The position numbers and the translations under genes are program-made. Positions 20,407-23,052 of a stretch of DNA of 23,052 nucleotides are shown here, piece after piece. The notes beneath the pieces are model-generated. The model saw only the letters and a program-made list of their open reading frames with translations. It was not told the origin of the DNA and ran no database searches. This DNA comes from Pseudomonadota bacterium. Lineage in GTDB: Bacteria; Pseudomonadota; Gammaproteobacteria; Xanthomonadales; Rhodanobacteraceae. The stretch lies in NCBI GenBank assembly GCA_021798675.1, contig JAJZGE010000001.1, forward strand, positions 1 to 23,052, in the 5' to 3' direction. How positions within the stretch are numbered: the first letter of the stretch is position 1; each line of letters begins with the position of its first letter.

Positions 20407-23052
<2,646 letters not shown>

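Overview
The window is a stretch of high-GC, gene-dense chromosomal DNA from a gammaproteobacterium. Gene orders such as pyrG-kdsA-eno-ftsB-ispD-ispF-truD, serC-pheA-aroA, clpS-clpA facing infA, nudJ-mnmA-hflD and acnB next to acnA, together with lineage-type residues in several proteins, suggest the order Lysobacterales (Xanthomonadales), perhaps a Rhodanobacter/Dyella-like member. That placement is inference; no rRNA is present. I see no tRNA, rRNA, CRISPR array, insertion sequence or phage gene.

Layout. From 1 to 10773 all ten genes lie on the minus strand. In order of transcription they are a tail-anchored double-FHA protein, then serC-pheA-aroA (serine/PLP and aromatic amino acid synthesis), then pyrG-kdsA-eno-ftsB-ispD-ispF-truD. 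The last is a tight run of CTP synthesis, Kdo synthesis, glycolysis, cell division, MEP isoprenoid synthesis and tRNA modification genes, with ATGA overlaps or gaps under 45 bp. truD is cut by the left edge. From 10895 to 11478 two short plus-strand genes follow: a PHA-granule-region family protein and infA. infA converges on clpA across a bidirectional terminator. clpS-clpA (minus) forms the AAA+ protease adaptor/unfoldase pair. Divergent from clpS is the plus-strand set nudJ-mnmA-hflD. hflD converges with a LysR-type regulator gene, and the two share a TTAA at their stops. The regulator lies downstream of acnB on the minus strand, separated from it by a strong hairpin terminator. acnB and acnA (cut by the right edge) are divergent and share a 257-bp intergenic region that is unusually rich in dyad symmetry.

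Most of the window is core housekeeping DNA and I do not see a new multi-gene system. The points worth a second look are: an OxyR-like regulator without any cysteine, beside two iron-sulfur aconitase genes; five dyads, including a perfect 18-bp palindrome, between the aconitase genes; a CTP synthase with His in place of the usual glutamine-binding Gln; a metal-type KdsA; a prephenate dehydratase with a changed active-site motif and a 12-bp repeat running through its start codon; a 14-bp tandem duplication ahead of pyrG; and the poorly understood double-FHA membrane protein.
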